A DNA stretch of 64,000 nucleotides from assembly GCA_025399215.1 (NCBI GenBank), contig MU621108.1, positions 33,821 through 97,820 on the forward strand. The letters are read 5' to 3'. The DNA is from Globomyces pollinis-pini. Its lineage: Eukaryota; Chytridiomycota; Chytridiomycetes; Rhizophydiales; Globomycetaceae. The stretch's first letter is position 1. Every line of letters begins with the position of its first letter. The notes beneath the pieces are model-generated. The model saw nothing but the letters and a program-made list of their open reading frames with translations. It was not told where the DNA came from and searched no databases. Position numbers and translations under genes: made by a program. This document shows positions 35,538 to 47,056 of this stretch, piece after piece.

Positions 35538-36524
35538 ATGATTCCATTGCTATTGACGCTACCGATTTCAGTCCTTGCAGGTGCTGGTCACGACCACGGG
35601 GGTCACAGTGAACACGGATTGATTGATTGTGAAGCAATTCAATTGGAAGAGTACACTCTCCAAACTCATATATATGGTGTTTTTATCATATTGGCAGTCT
35701 CTGCTATTGGTATCTTTGGTTCTATTTGGCTGGGTACTAAGAAGAGCAATTCTGTCGCCACCGCCTTGCAATTGGTCAAAATGTTTGGCATTGGGATTAT
35801 AGCGGGAACTGCCTGGATTCATTTACTGCCTCATGCATTTGAAAAGTTTTCCAGTCCGTGCCTTCCTGAAAGCATGTCTCGTTATGGAATTAGTTTTGTT
35901 GGATTATTTGGTTTGATCGCTGCATTCCTCGTTCAGTTATTAGAAGTTGGATCTTCACGCCATAACCACTCCATTCACGCTCACGAAGAACAGGTGCTGC
36001 CGATCGAAGACAAAGACTCCACTGAAGTGACTCATCTTCAACATTCGTCAATCATCGGTACCTATGTTCTTGAATTTGGTATCTTAACTCATTCTTTGGT
36101 AATTGGTTTGACTCTCGGAGTTTGTCCGGATGACGGATTTACCACACTCCTGATCGCATTGGCATTTCACCAATTGTTTGAAGGTATGGCATTAGGATCC
36201 TTGATAGCTACTACTGTTCTGTCTCTTACTACCAAGATTTACTTGGGATTATTATACCCATTAACAACACCTGCTGGAATAGTAATTGGTATTTTGGTAC
36301 GTGAATCGTTCAACGAAAATGCTGGAGCGGCTATAGTTACTCAAGGTATACTTGGTTCTCTCTCTTCTGGTATATTGATTTACACAACTTACTGCTCATT
36401 AATGGGTGATGAAATTAACCACCACTCTGGATTCAAAGGCTATAGCCCTATATTCAAAGTTACATGCTTTTTGATGATGTATCTTGGTGCTGCAGCAATG
36501 GCTGTCCTTGCACTTTGGGCTTAA
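35538..36524 (+). CDS. ZIP metal transporter B
   Basis: ZIP transporter, 328 residues, no intron. Signal-like N-terminus followed by a His-rich extracellular tail ('GHDHGGHSEHG'). Motifs 'GTAWIHLLPHAFEKF', 'HSLVIGLTLGV' and 'HQLFEGMALGS' form the transport site. Large blocks of DNA match transporters D and E. The upstream region has two GTGGCT elements (about 35470-35489). Confidence 0.95.
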   Translation: MIPLLLTLPISVLAGAGHDHGGHSEHGLIDCEAIQLEEYTLQTHIYGVFIILAVSAIGIFGSIWLGTKKSNSVATALQLVKMFGIGIIAGTAWIHLLPHAFEKFSSPCLPESMSRYGISFVGLFGLIAAFLVQLLEVGSSRHNHSIHAHEEQVLPIEDKDSTEVTHLQHSSIIGTYVLEFGILTHSLVIGLTLGVCPDDGFTTLLIALAFHQLFEGMALGSLIATTVLSLTTKIYLGLLYPLTTPAGIVIGILVRESFNENAGAAIVTQGILGSLSSGILIYTTYCSLMGDEINHHSGFKGYSPIFKVTCFLMMYLGAAAMAVLALWA

Positions 36525-36761
36525 TTGGGAAATATATTATAGATTATTTTGCACATGTTCTTTTTCCGATTTTTTTTAGACTCTAAAATGTAATACCATA
36601 AAGTGACAGTATGAATCATAATTATGAATGTCAAAATGAATTGGAAATTGTGGGAGCGGGTCACATGTAGAATAGATCTGTAAAGAGTTGGTGTAACATG
36701 CACTTCATTTATAATCCACAAACGTCAGAGTTGTATCATACGTTTGATTATAAGATCTTCG

Positions 36762-37783
36762 ATGGTTTCTCAAGCAAATGTCTCTGATGATATTTGCAAT
36801 TTCAAAGCTCTTGAGAAATACGATCTATGGTACCATATATTTGGATTATTCATGGTGTTGGGTCTCTCTTCTCTGGGAACATTTGGAACAATACTCTTGG
36901 GCGAACGTCGAAAAGTGCCAATTATAGCAAAGATCCTTCAGTTGTTTAAAATGTTTGGAATTGGTATTATTGCAGGTTGACAAATGCTTTATGTTAACCT
37001 TTAACAGCAACGGCTTGGATTCATTTACTTCCAAATGCCTTTGAAAAATTTTCCAATCCTTGTTTAGGTGATCCTTGGAAAGAGTATGGTACAAACTATG
37101 TGGGGTTATTTGCACTACTAGCTGCATTTTTTGTTCAATTGATCGAGCTAGGCGCATCAGATCATGAAAAGAAGTATGATCCTTCGACAAGAGGATATAG
37201 AACTATCCCACAATCAGATACTTCCAGCATTCTCACACTCGACGTAGAAACCATAGATCCTGAATATGAAACTTCTTCAATAGCAATCAAACAAGCGAAT
37301 CGTGGACGAATACTGACAATGATTTTAGAAGCAGGAATCCTTTTCCATTCGTTGATTATTGGTCTTACTTTAGGTGTCACTCCTGACGATAATTTTACCA
37401 CGTTGCTCATCGCTTTATGTTTCCATCAGACTTTCGAGGGAATAGCCCTAGGATCTATGATTTCAAGTATAATTGAACTGAAGTTTTCTAGTAAATTGTA
37501 CATGGGATTATTATATCCGTTAACAACACCAACTGGGATTGCATTGGGTATTATATTTCGAAATACAATCAATGAAAACTCTTCAGTATCAATCTTACTT
37601 CAGGGTGTCTTGGACTCTCTCTCCTCTGGTATATTAATGTACAATACTTACTGTGAATTAATGGGAGTTGAAATCAACCATAATGAAACGTTCGAAGCTT
37701 TCGATGGCGGGTTTAAAGTGCTGTGTTTTATCACTATGTACCTGGGGGCAAGTTCAATGGCAATTGTCGGTATTTGGGCTTAG
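36762..37783 (+). CDS. ZIP metal transporter C
   Basis: Exons 36762-36975 and 37008-37783 (32-base intron) give 329 residues. The N-terminus is short ('MVSQANVSDDICNFKAL') and lacks the His-rich tail. The helix 3 motif is 'ATAWIHLLPNAFEKF', helix 4 'HSLIIGLTLGV' and helix 5 'HQTFEGIALGS'. The cytosolic loop is acidic instead of His-rich, so metal choice or regulation may differ. An inverted copy of its first two-thirds lies at 24556-25289. Confidence 0.94.
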
Positions 37784-38255
37784 TCGGTATCTTTATATAC
37801 CTAATGGCACGTATTTGAATGGTGTATTCATATTCAAACTCTTAAAAAATATAACCATGATAGTACCATAAATAGTAGTACATGTTTAGGATATTGAATT
37901 TATTGAATTATTCACTGTTAGGGGTGGTTGAATCTATTGGTGTAATCCATCAATGTCTATCATATTCAACTTTAATATTGTAAATACGGTTCATTGCTAA
38001 AGTGGAACTCTTTCTTCTAATTTCGGAACGGCTAAGTTCTCACAACTGCCTCAAAAAATATAGATTGATCTGATTTGGAGCACCTATACCACCAGAAAAG
38101 ATGTTCCAATAAATGTAATTTTTCTCTGGGTGCCAATTTTATGAAGTACCAACTTGCAGTTCCAAACAACTTTTTTACACCATAGTATTGGCGTTGTTGA
38201 TTGTGTTCAATTTTTCATGTGGCTTGTGGCTTGTGGCTGACAAAACCAATACAAA
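37784..38255. other. Intergenic region, promoter of ZIP D
   Basis: AT-rich. Three GTGGCT-type elements lie just before the start of ZIP D (38218-38240). No gene seen. Confidence 0.5.
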
Positions 38256-39269
38256 ATGAGAACCTTTCTAGTCATAGCCTTCAAAATGTTCTCATTGCTA
38301 TTTGCTTCTCTGCTGACATCTGCCCTAGCCCATGGTAGCCACGGTCATGACCACGACCATGGATTGATTGATTGTGAAGCGATTGAATTGGAAGAGTACA
38401 CTCTCCAAACTCATATATATGGTGTTTTTATCATCTTGGCGGTTTCTGCTCTTGGTATTTTTGGTTCTATTTGGCTGGGTACTAAAAAAAGTAATTCTGT
38501 CGCTACCGCCTTGCAATTGGTCAAGATGTTTGGAATTGGGATTATAGCGGGAACCGCCTGGATTCATTTACTGCCTCATGCATTTGAAAAGTTTTCCAGT
38601 CCGTGCCTTCCTGAGAGTATGTCTCGTTATGGAATCAGTTTTGTTGGATTATTTGGTTTAATCGCTGCGTTTCTTGTACAATTGCTTGAAGTTGGATCCT
38701 CACGTCATAACCACTCCATTCACGCCCACGAAGAGCAAGTGCTACCAATTAAGGAGAAGGAGTCTTCTGAGCTCGCTCACATCCAGCATTCGTCAATCAT
38801 TGGTACCTATGTTCTTGAATTTGGCATTTTAACGCATTCATTGGTAATTGGACTTGCTTTAGGTGTATGTCCAGATGATGAATACACTACACTCTTAATT
38901 GCTGTGGCATTTCACCAATTGTTTGAAGGTATGGCATTGGGATCCTTGATTGCTACCACCGTTTTGTCCCTCACCACCAAAATTTACTTGGGATTACTAT
39001 ATCCGTTAACAACACCTGCTGGAATAGTAATTGGTATTTTAGTTCGTGAATCCTTCAATGAGAATGCTGCTGCTGCCATCGTTACTCAAGGTATACTTGA
39101 TTCACTCTCGTCTGGTATTCTAATCTACACCACTTACTGCTCATTAATGGGTGATGAAATTAACCACCATTCTGGATTCAAAGCATATAGCCCTATATTC
39201 AAAGTTGCATGCTTTCTAATGATGTATCTTGGTGCTGCTGCGATGGCAGTTCTTGCTTTATGGGCTTAA
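38256..39269 (+). CDS. ZIP metal transporter D
   Basis: ZIP transporter, single exon, 337 residues from the first ATG; an ATG at 38286 ('MFSLLFASLLTSALA') gives a neater signal peptide. The His/Asp-rich tail is 'HGSHGHDHDHG'. Motifs 'GTAWIHLLPHAFEKF', 'HSLVIGLALGV' and 'HQLFEGMALGS'. A block of 143 consecutive identical bases is shared with transporter E, which is far higher identity than the rest of the gene. Confidence 0.95.
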   Translation: MRTFLVIAFKMFSLLFASLLTSALAHGSHGHDHDHGLIDCEAIELEEYTLQTHIYGVFIILAVSALGIFGSIWLGTKKSNSVATALQLVKMFGIGIIAGTAWIHLLPHAFEKFSSPCLPESMSRYGISFVGLFGLIAAFLVQLLEVGSSRHNHSIHAHEEQVLPIKEKESSELAHIQHSSIIGTYVLEFGILTHSLVIGLALGVCPDDEYTTLLIAVAFHQLFEGMALGSLIATTVLSLTTKIYLGLLYPLTTPAGIVIGILVRESFNENAAAAIVTQGILDSLSSGILIYTTYCSLMGDEINHHSGFKAYSPIFKVACFLMMYLGAAAMAVLALWA

Positions 39270-40101
39270 AAAATATAAGATATAAATTCCATGACGATGT
39301 TATTCTTGTTTGAATGTGTTATTGAGTCATTTTCCTTAGATGGACTTTTCAAAATGTGGTAACAATTTCCAATGTGTTCAGGATTTATCCAATGAGTTGA
39401 TGAAACGAAGTTAATACTGTCTACTGAGATGGTTTCTGAGAATTTTCACACACACTTATGTATTCAATGGCTGATGGATTAACACTGCAAAACATGATAG
39501 CCAATAGAGGTTGAAGCTATAGATTACTAATACAAATATATATATTGCTACTAACTGTTTAACACCATTTAAGAATTCAAAATCCAGTTATAGTTACAGA
39601 TATATGTTAATTATAAATCTATTATGGCCATTAAGTGCCTTCTTGTATTTAGTCCAAAGCAATTAATAAAAGCACTTTCAGTTTTTAAGTATACATTATG
39701 AGATGTTTATATGAAATAGTTGGTATGTGGGGATAACGAAAGTATTTAATAGGTGCCACGTATGATCGTCAAATTTACATGTGAAATCAATGTTTTGGAC
39801 CGAATGCTTTATGCAGGCAATTAAAATCCCAACACATATCAAGCAATCAATATCTGGGATGCACATCAATCAATCATGATAATTCTAAGTACTAGTACAT
39901 CTCATTGAAAAATTCATATAAATTTGCTCTGAAAACCTGTGATTCTATCGACTTCGAAACATGGTTAAGTTAAATCTGAGCAAGCTCAAACTTGCCAAGT
40001 TGCTGAACAGTGACAATTGTTCAAGTCTTATAGATCCCTTTTGATTATCCTCTTGAGTCTCCATGTGGCGTGAGGCTTGTGGCTGACCAAACTACTACAA
40101 A
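39270..40101. other. Intergenic region between ZIP D and ZIP E
   Basis: About 830 bases, AT-rich. GTGGC(T/G) elements lie at its right end (about 40063-40086). No coding or RNA signal seen. Confidence 0.5.
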
Positions 40102-41133
40102 ATGAGTACCTTTCTAGTTATGGCTTTCAAAATGCTCTCATTGCTATTCGCTTCTCTTTTAACAACTGTACTTGCTGGCTCAGGCCACAATCATGGTGGT
40201 CATAGTCACGGGGAACATGATCACGGATTGGTCGATTGCGAAGCTATTGAATTGGAAGAGTATACTCTCCAAACTCATATATATGGTGTTTTTATCATCT
40301 TGGCGGTTTCTGCTCTTGGTATTTTTGGTTCTATTTGGCTGGGTACTAAAAAAAGTAATTCTGTCGCTACCGCCTTGCAATTGGTCAAGATGTTTGGAAT
40401 TGGGATCATTGCCGCAACTGCTTGGATTCATTTACTGCCTCATGCTTTCTTAAACTTTTCCAGTCCGTGCCTTCCTGAGAGTATGTCTCGTTATGGAATC
40501 AGTTTTGTTGGATTATTTGGTTTAATCGCTGCGTTTCTTGTCCAGTTATTAGAGGTAGGCACGTCACGACATAACCACTCTTTACATGCACATGAAGAAC
40601 AGGTGCTACCAATCGAAGACAAAGATCCTGATTCTCTCACCCACATCCAGCACTCTTCAATCATTGGTACCTATGTTCTTGAATTTGGTATCGTAACCCA
40701 TTCAGTGGTAATTGGACTTGCTCTTGGTGTATGTCCAGATGATGGTTTCACCACACTCCTCATGGCAATTGCATTCCACCAATTTTTTGAGGGGATGGCA
40801 TTGGGATCCTTGATTGCCACCACTCCTTTGTCCCTTACCACCAAAATTTACTTAGGCCTACTCTACCCGCTAACAACACCTGCTGGAATAGTGATTGGAA
40901 TTCTGGTTCGCGAATCATTTAATGCAAATTCAGGGACCGCCATCGTTACTCAAGGTGTACTTGATTCACTCTCGTCTGGTATTCTAATCTACACCACTTA
41001 CTGCTCATTAATGGGTGATGAAATTAACAATCACTCTGGTTTCAAAGGCTACACACCTATATTTAAAATGTTATGTTTTGTGATGATGTATCTTGGTGCA
41101 GCTGCAATGGCTATTGTTGCTCTGTGGGCTTAA
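40102..41133 (+). CDS. ZIP metal transporter E
   Basis: ZIP transporter, single exon, 343 residues. Longest His-rich tail of the array ('GHNHGGHSHGEHDHG') after a signal-like helix. Motifs 'ATAWIHLLPHAFLNF', 'HSVVIGLALGV' and 'HQFFEGMALGS'. It pairs with D in sequence and promoter elements. Followed by a short hairpin and the convergent GH76 gene. Confidence 0.95.
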   Translation: MSTFLVMAFKMLSLLFASLLTTVLAGSGHNHGGHSHGEHDHGLVDCEAIELEEYTLQTHIYGVFIILAVSALGIFGSIWLGTKKSNSVATALQLVKMFGIGIIAATAWIHLLPHAFLNFSSPCLPESMSRYGISFVGLFGLIAAFLVQLLEVGTSRHNHSLHAHEEQVLPIEDKDPDSLTHIQHSSIIGTYVLEFGIVTHSVVIGLALGVCPDDGFTTLLMAIAFHQFFEGMALGSLIATTPLSLTTKIYLGLLYPLTTPAGIVIGILVRESFNANSGTAIVTQGVLDSLSSGILIYTTYCSLMGDEINNHSGFKGYTPIFKMLCFVMMYLGAAAMAIVALWA

Positions 41134-41228
41134 ATTGATTTAACATTGAATAAACAATGTTCATTGCATATTTTCAGCAAATCTTGAGGTATTTCATGGT
41201 AGAATTTATCAAGTAACTAAGTATAAAA

Positions 41229-41249
41229 TGGAAAGAAACTTTCTTTCCA
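41229..41249. terminator. Short inverted repeat between convergent genes
   Basis: TGGAAAG ... CTTTCCA, a 7-base stem with a 7-base loop between ZIP E and the GH76 gene. It could mark 3' ends of both; this is only positional inference. Confidence 0.3.
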
Positions 41250-41291
41250 TCTTCAAGAAAGAATTATATTCTTGAAATTGTGATGGTTATT

Positions 41292-42635
41292 TTATTGCAG
41301 TATCCAAAACATAATGAATCGAATAGAACAGAGAAACATTGACAATTCATTTGTTAGGGCAAATGAAGAGCTCTGGCTTGGTGGTATGTTGTTCAACTTT
41401 GGAATTGGTATCGGGCCATCAACAAACGTCTTTCCATACGCAGTAATCAATTCTAACGCATTGAGTTGGTCATGGACATTGGATGGCAAGTTTGGTTGAC
41501 CAGACCAAATATTTCCACAGCTGTAATTGTTATCACAGGTGGAAAGCATAGCGGCAACCGAATCAGTTAATGCTTTCTTTATAAGTCCTTTGACGGCCAG
41601 ATCATTTGTGAACTCGTATAAATATCCCAATCCTCGAATCAAAATGCCTTTGAATGCTACAGTGTTTTGACTGCAATTGGGTTCACAAGTATCCGTAATA
41701 ACATTGTTTGGCGCATATGTAGCTAATGCAGCTCTGGCCAAATTATTTGCTTCGTTTATATACGCTGAACTGCTTGTAACTTTTCCTAACCAAGCTAGTG
41801 CACCAATCAACATTCCATTTTGGTATGAATATAGATTTTGATTTACACGACATGTAGTATCTGAATTAATACCATCTAGGATTCTCTTGTCGCTGGTTAT
41901 CAAGCCTGTAGCAACTAGGTAATTGTAAATCTGTGCTGTTTGACTACTGAATCCCTTGTCCCCCTGTAATGCTAACAATCTGGCACCAAGATATATTTGT
42001 TGAGATTGTGAAATTGTTGATTTGTAATATCTATCTTTGCCTTCTCTATTTCTTGACCACCATATACCACCTCCACAACTTGAATCCCAGTCTCCCCATA
42101 CTTGGTCATAAGTGGTTTGAGCCAGACTTAAGAAACTTACTCCAGAAGGCATTTTGGCGTCCTTACCAAGTAGCTCTGCTGCCGCTGCCGGGCCAAATGC
42201 CCACCATAAAATATCATCGTTTCCTCTGCCCAATAATGTCTCCGAAAATTTGGGTGACTTTCCTAAAAACGATCCTGTTGAACCAGCTGAGGCCTGCGAT
42301 AATGCATCAGATACCACTTTAAGATATTTTCCATCACCAATCACTTTTGTATATTCCATCATAGCACTCCACATAATACCACACTCATACCATTCATAAC
42401 CTGACACTACTTAGCCGAGCTGAACTACCTGTATAATTTTTGGCTGAGCTTTGAAGTAAACAACCCTGTACTCCTGTTGTACCATCATTATAGTATCCCA
42501 TTAGATTTCCCGCGACTCGACTTGCAATTTCATGTGTTTGAGCTGACATGAACAAAACAAATTCATACCTTGGCTTTTAAATTCCACCTGGATTTTGCTG
42601 CTAGCAAATATATTAATAAGAGAATAAGCTTTCAT
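41292..42635 (-). CDS. GH76 (Dfg5/Dcw1-type) alpha-1,6-mannanase-like protein 1
   Basis: GH76 family protein that in fungi cross-links GPI-anchored mannoproteins to the wall. Exons (5'->3') 42569-42635, 42429-42542 and 41292-42400 (introns 26 and 28 bases) give 429 residues. The Asp pair 'GNDDILWW' is the catalytic motif. Others are 'NYTGYEWYECGIMWSAMMEY' style start and 'WDSSCGGGIWW'. The C-terminus ends in a hydrophobic stretch, suggesting GPI attachment. It is divergent from the second GH76 gene. Confidence 0.92.
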
Positions 42636-43007
42636 CGAAATTTTTCTAAATTTTTTTTTATGAAATGATGAATGTAATTGACCGTTTATGGTACTTCGAT
42701 CAGACTTGCAGCCATAATGAACATGATGACTAGACATTGAGAGTTTAGAATTGGTAGTGGAATAATTACACCAAAGTGGTGAACGCAGCGTTGTTCCATT
42801 GAATTGAACCAATCGCACTGGCGAATAGAACAAGTTTAAGAATCAAATCTGTTGATATATTGCATGGTGAATGTTATCACAATGTCTCCAGTCTTTTGTT
42901 ACCAGTTTTCTGAACGCTTGTCTTGTGACTGGGTTATGAAACGGACCATAAAAGCAATGAAACAATTAGTACAATTCAACACGAAATTTCTTTAGAAAAT
43001 AAATAGA
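42636..43007. other. Divergent promoter of the GH76 pair
   Basis: No gene seen; a shared control region is possible. Confidence 0.45.
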
Positions 43008-44453
43008 ATGAAGCTGGAATTCTTAAGTCTTGCTTCAATTTCATTGGCAGCAATATCCATAGATGTTAATAGTCGAGGTATTCATTGATATTAATAACAA
43101 TTAGCGGATGTACTGAAATCAACTCAAGCACTAGCTAAGAATTTAATGGGATATTATCCAAAGCCGGCATTTGATGGGGCAATACAAAACATCACATTTT
43201 ATGAGAGTGGCATCTTTTGGGGAGTTATGATGGATTATGTGCAAGCAACTGGAGACCAAACATATTCAACTCTAATCGTTAACGCAATAACACTTGCTTC
43301 AGATAGGAAAAGTTCTAATTTTTTGGGGAGCAGTCCGGCTTTTGCGGAAACTTGGTTGGGAGTTTGGAACGACGACTTACTTTGGTGGGCCATGCCTGCT
43401 ATGACAGGAGCTGAAATATATGGAAAAGATACAATGATGCCTGGTGGAGTAACTTATGGTGCTTTGTCGGCATTTACTACTGAACAAATATGGAAATTTT
43501 GGGATCCATCATGTGGTGGGGGAATATTTTGGTTTGAGAATAGTACTTTACTTATACGTAGGGCAAGAGATAAATCAAACAAAGACGCTGGAAAGAAAAC
43601 TGTAATTACAAATGCCCAAGAGATTATGATGAAAGCGAGAATGTCTTTAGCAACTGGTGATAAAACACTTGCTCAACATGCCAGCCAAATATACACATGG
43701 CTTAAGGCTAGGAACTTAGTGAAGCCAACTTGGCATGTTGCTGATGGGTTGGACGCGAATGCCCAATGCCGTGTGATTGAGTAATTTCATTCATCTTTAA
43801 ACTGTAGAACTGAGCATTCTTACAAAAATGGAATATTGATGGCGGCTTTGGCTTGGTTGTACAAAGCTTCAAACGATCCGGTTCATTTATCGGATGCACA
43901 CAATATCGCTCGAACCGCCCTGGCCACATTTACGAAGAGAAATATTATCACTGATTTGTGTGAACCAAACTGTGAGTCCAAGTCTGTACCACCAAAGGGT
44001 ACATTTATTAGAGGCTTGGGATATTTGTTTGATTTGTCGCCAGATGCTGCCTTAAAAGCTTCCATTAAAGCAGCATTGAAAGACTCTGTAGTCGCTATGT
44101 TAAATTCTTGTGACAGCCAATACAATTGTGGTACCAATTGGTCTATCGGTAGTCCATCAGGACCAAATTTACGATATACCATTAATTCTTTGGAGCTTAT
44201 GACAGCGTATCTAAAAACTTTTGGAGTGCCTCCAACAAAGTTCCAACCACCCACTTCACCTCCACCTACTCCAGTTGTCCCAATCATCCCAACCACAACA
44301 GTTTCCCGCCCAACCACTACCATTGGTGTCAAAACCTCAACTCCTGCTACAGTATCAAATTTAAGCCCTGCACCTACAAATGGGCAAATGATTCTCACAC
44401 AATCATCTATTATTTTAATGATTCCGTTTATTCTGTCATTAATGTACTTCTAA
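43008..44453 (+). CDS. GH76 (Dfg5/Dcw1-type) alpha-1,6-mannanase-like protein 2, GPI-anchored
   Basis: Exons 43008-43077, 43105-43780 and 43808-44453 (27-base introns) give 463 residues. Signal peptide 'MKLEFLSLASISLAAIS', then 'ALAKNLMGYY', 'YESGIFWGVMMDY', the catalytic pair 'WNDDLLWW' and 'WDPSCGGGIFW'. The last ~90 residues are Pro/Thr/Ser-rich and end in 'SSIILMIPFILSLMYF', a GPI signal. Likely a wall enzyme at the cell surface, paralogous to the gene on the other strand. Confidence 0.94.
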
Positions 44454-44496
44454 ACTATATACGATGTCTGCGATTTTTGGAAATTAAAATAAAGTG

Positions 44497-47056
44497 TTAT
44501 AAACGTTTCATTAACTTTCTAGAACCTTTTTGATCTGTTGCTGTTCGTTTTTTGAAATTATTTGCTTTTGAAATAACAGTGACAACTTCAATATCACTCT
44601 CTGAATATTCAGATGGTATAGATATAATTGTGTGTGTGTTACTTTCGTTCATGACTTTTTTTGAAAAAGCATCTAAAGTAGCAAAAAGGGCTGAATTCAA
44701 TGATTGAAAAATATTTGGGTTTCTAGAAGATATGGTTCCGTTCTCGTTTTCTTGTAACAGTGAACCCAATGCTTTGGCATAGCCAAGAATAACCGATTGT
44801 GAAACTGGACTAGCATCTAATAAGGATTCCCAAAATAGATTTGATTGATTAAAAATTGATTCAGTGGGCAATCGAAGAGTATCAATGACCTGATCTAGAA
44901 TTTTATAGCGTCCAATAACATGATCGAAAAGTTTCAAGACCAGATCGGAGGGTTCCTTATTTCCAACCAATTCCTCTACCAACTGAAGTCTGATAGTATA
45001 CACTGATACGTCCAAACTTGTTTGAAGTGCTTTTACTAACCGATACACCTTATATGATCCATGAATTGCTGGTGCTGGTTCTTTGAATGTTGCCAAAAGT
45101 ACGTGGAGCAATTCATGCATTGTTAATTCACCATTAGAGGGATGAATGATCCAGCCGTCTGATAGATTGAGTAAAAGCTTTCGAACCAAAGATATTAAAT
45201 GAATCACAAATGTGCGCGTATGATGGTCGGGTATAGATTTGAGTAGTAATTGCTTGGTGGCTGTTGGGGAAGTATTTTGAAAGTCAGCAGTATCGCTAAC
45301 CAATTCTATCGTTGAATCACCAGGAGTTATTCCTTTTGTAACTGGTGTTGTAGCACCATCTATATCAGTAGGTGATTCATGGTTGATAACCACTTCATTA
45401 GATATATGGATATGACTAGGTCTTGGGGCTTCTATTTCATCGGATGCCGAACTACTCGAATATTGGTCGCTCAAATGTGTTATAGTTGTATTGATTTCAG
45501 TCGTAATTTCTGCTTGGTGGTTTTTTGATTCAACAGGCTTACTATGAGGAGTAAAAGTGGTTGGAATAGACATATTCGAGTAAAATGGAACTCTAGTGAA
45601 GTGGTTCGGTGAAGTTTCTAGTACTATATCAGGTATATGGGCAAACAGTTCATCCCCAGATTCAACGTCTTCGACATCTGTGACACTCACATCTGATTCG
45701 TTATCATCTTCCTGAGGCTCTATAGTGAATAAAGGATGATTTTCTTCGACTCTAGTCAGTACCGTGGAACTATTCGTATGTAAATCTTTCGCATCTGGGC
45801 TTTTTGGTTTTTGTTGATTTGGTGCTGGATCGATGATATGCTGTTGCTCTTCCTCGTGCAATTGACACAAAGTTACTGAATCAATGATTTCATGGTGCTC
45901 TTCATCATGCAATGGTGGAGAAATGATCGAATCAATGATTTTATGTTGCTCTTCATCGTGTGACTGCGGAGAAGAAAGATTTGTACTTTGATCATTGTCT
46001 TCCAGTTCTAAAGCGTTTGCTGGTACATTTTTACTTGTAATTAGATCATTGTCTTCCAGTTCTACAGCGTTTGCTGGTACATTTTTACGTGTACTTTGAT
46101 CATTGTCTTCCAGTTCTACAGCGTTTGCTGGTACATTTTCACTTGTACTTAGATCATTGTCTTCCAGTTCTAAAGCGTTTTTTGGTACATTTTTAATTGC
46201 AGTTGCCTCCAAGCTGTTCAATTCAAGTATAAATCCGTTATTTGCTAATTTGTTACTTTAACTAAATTACGTGCGAGTGTTCTTACTTCAACAGAAGCAG
46301 GGATCGTTGAATGACTATATGCTAACTTTCTGCGGATTATTTTGGATTTGGCTGTAAGTTTTTTCGTCTAAGAAGTAAGAAAATATCTGAATTGATCAAC
46401 CTGAGGCATTAAAGAAGTTTGTACACTGGGTATTGTATCTACATTATTTTCCACATCAGGAGTATCAAGCGATGCTGATGAAACCAAATCTACTTGAATC
46501 CCTTTTTCCATTGATGCAGGTGCGTATCGAAGAGACTGCAGAGGTGGTGGGTCGAATTCTGGGCTCGGTTTTCGCTTAAATACGCTTGCTGTTGAAAAAT
46601 TACTGAATTGAAATTCAAAAAACTCCAATAACTAGTATATGCTTAGCAATTTAATATTTGAACCTTCAAAGGACACTTTTTCTTACACATCTTAAGTGAT
46701 TCTTTTGTTCTAGATCCATCCTTCCAATGCACTCGAACATGTTTATCAAGTACGAACAATTTCCAAATATGATTCTCCCAAGAAGGGAAATCATACAAAT
46801 GAGGAGGTAAGTCTGTATACACCAAAGTCAGCTGAGAATAATATTTCAACACCTATGGATCAATTCAATTTCCCTGATACTTTCGATGGACAGTTTTTAA
46901 AAGCAACGCTTGCGATTGAAGTAGAACGAGAACCATCATTCCATAACAGATGCACTATTGACCCACCTTATATTAGTATAGGTAATATGATTTAATACCT
47001 TGTGTATTGCTAGGAACGATTTCCACTACTTTATTTACCATTGATTCCCAACTCAT
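44497..47056 (-). CDS. Protein with two chromo-shadow-like modules and a 21-residue tandem repeat
   Basis: Six exons join in frame: 46999-47056, 46881-46966, 46664-46852, 46401-46631, 46271-46367 and 44497-46244, giving 802 residues; introns are 32, 28, 32, 33 and 26 bases. Two N-terminal modules look alike: 'VHLLWNDGSRSTSIASVAF' followed by 'CPSKVLKYY', and 'VRVHWKDGSRTKESLKMC' followed by 'CPLKLLEFFE'. Both fit the chromo-shadow pattern (strand, then CPxxV/LxxFYE). Then come four near-perfect repeats of 21 residues (NVPANAVELEDNDQST...), His/Glu-rich repeats ('HDEEQHKIIDS'), an acidic disordered part and a helical C-terminal domain ending in a basic tail. Possibly a nuclear chromatin factor. 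Confidence 0.65.
45975..46200 (-). repeat. 63-bp coding minisatellite, about 3.5-4 units
   Basis: Tandem units containing GATCATTGTCTTCCAGTTCT recur every 63 bases inside the chromo-shadow-like gene and encode the 21-residue repeat. Confidence 0.9.

Noticed and set aside
46000..46200. Possible CRISPR-like array
   Set aside because: The 63-bp units are contiguous, with no unique spacers, and are in frame with the gene; this is a coding minisatellite.
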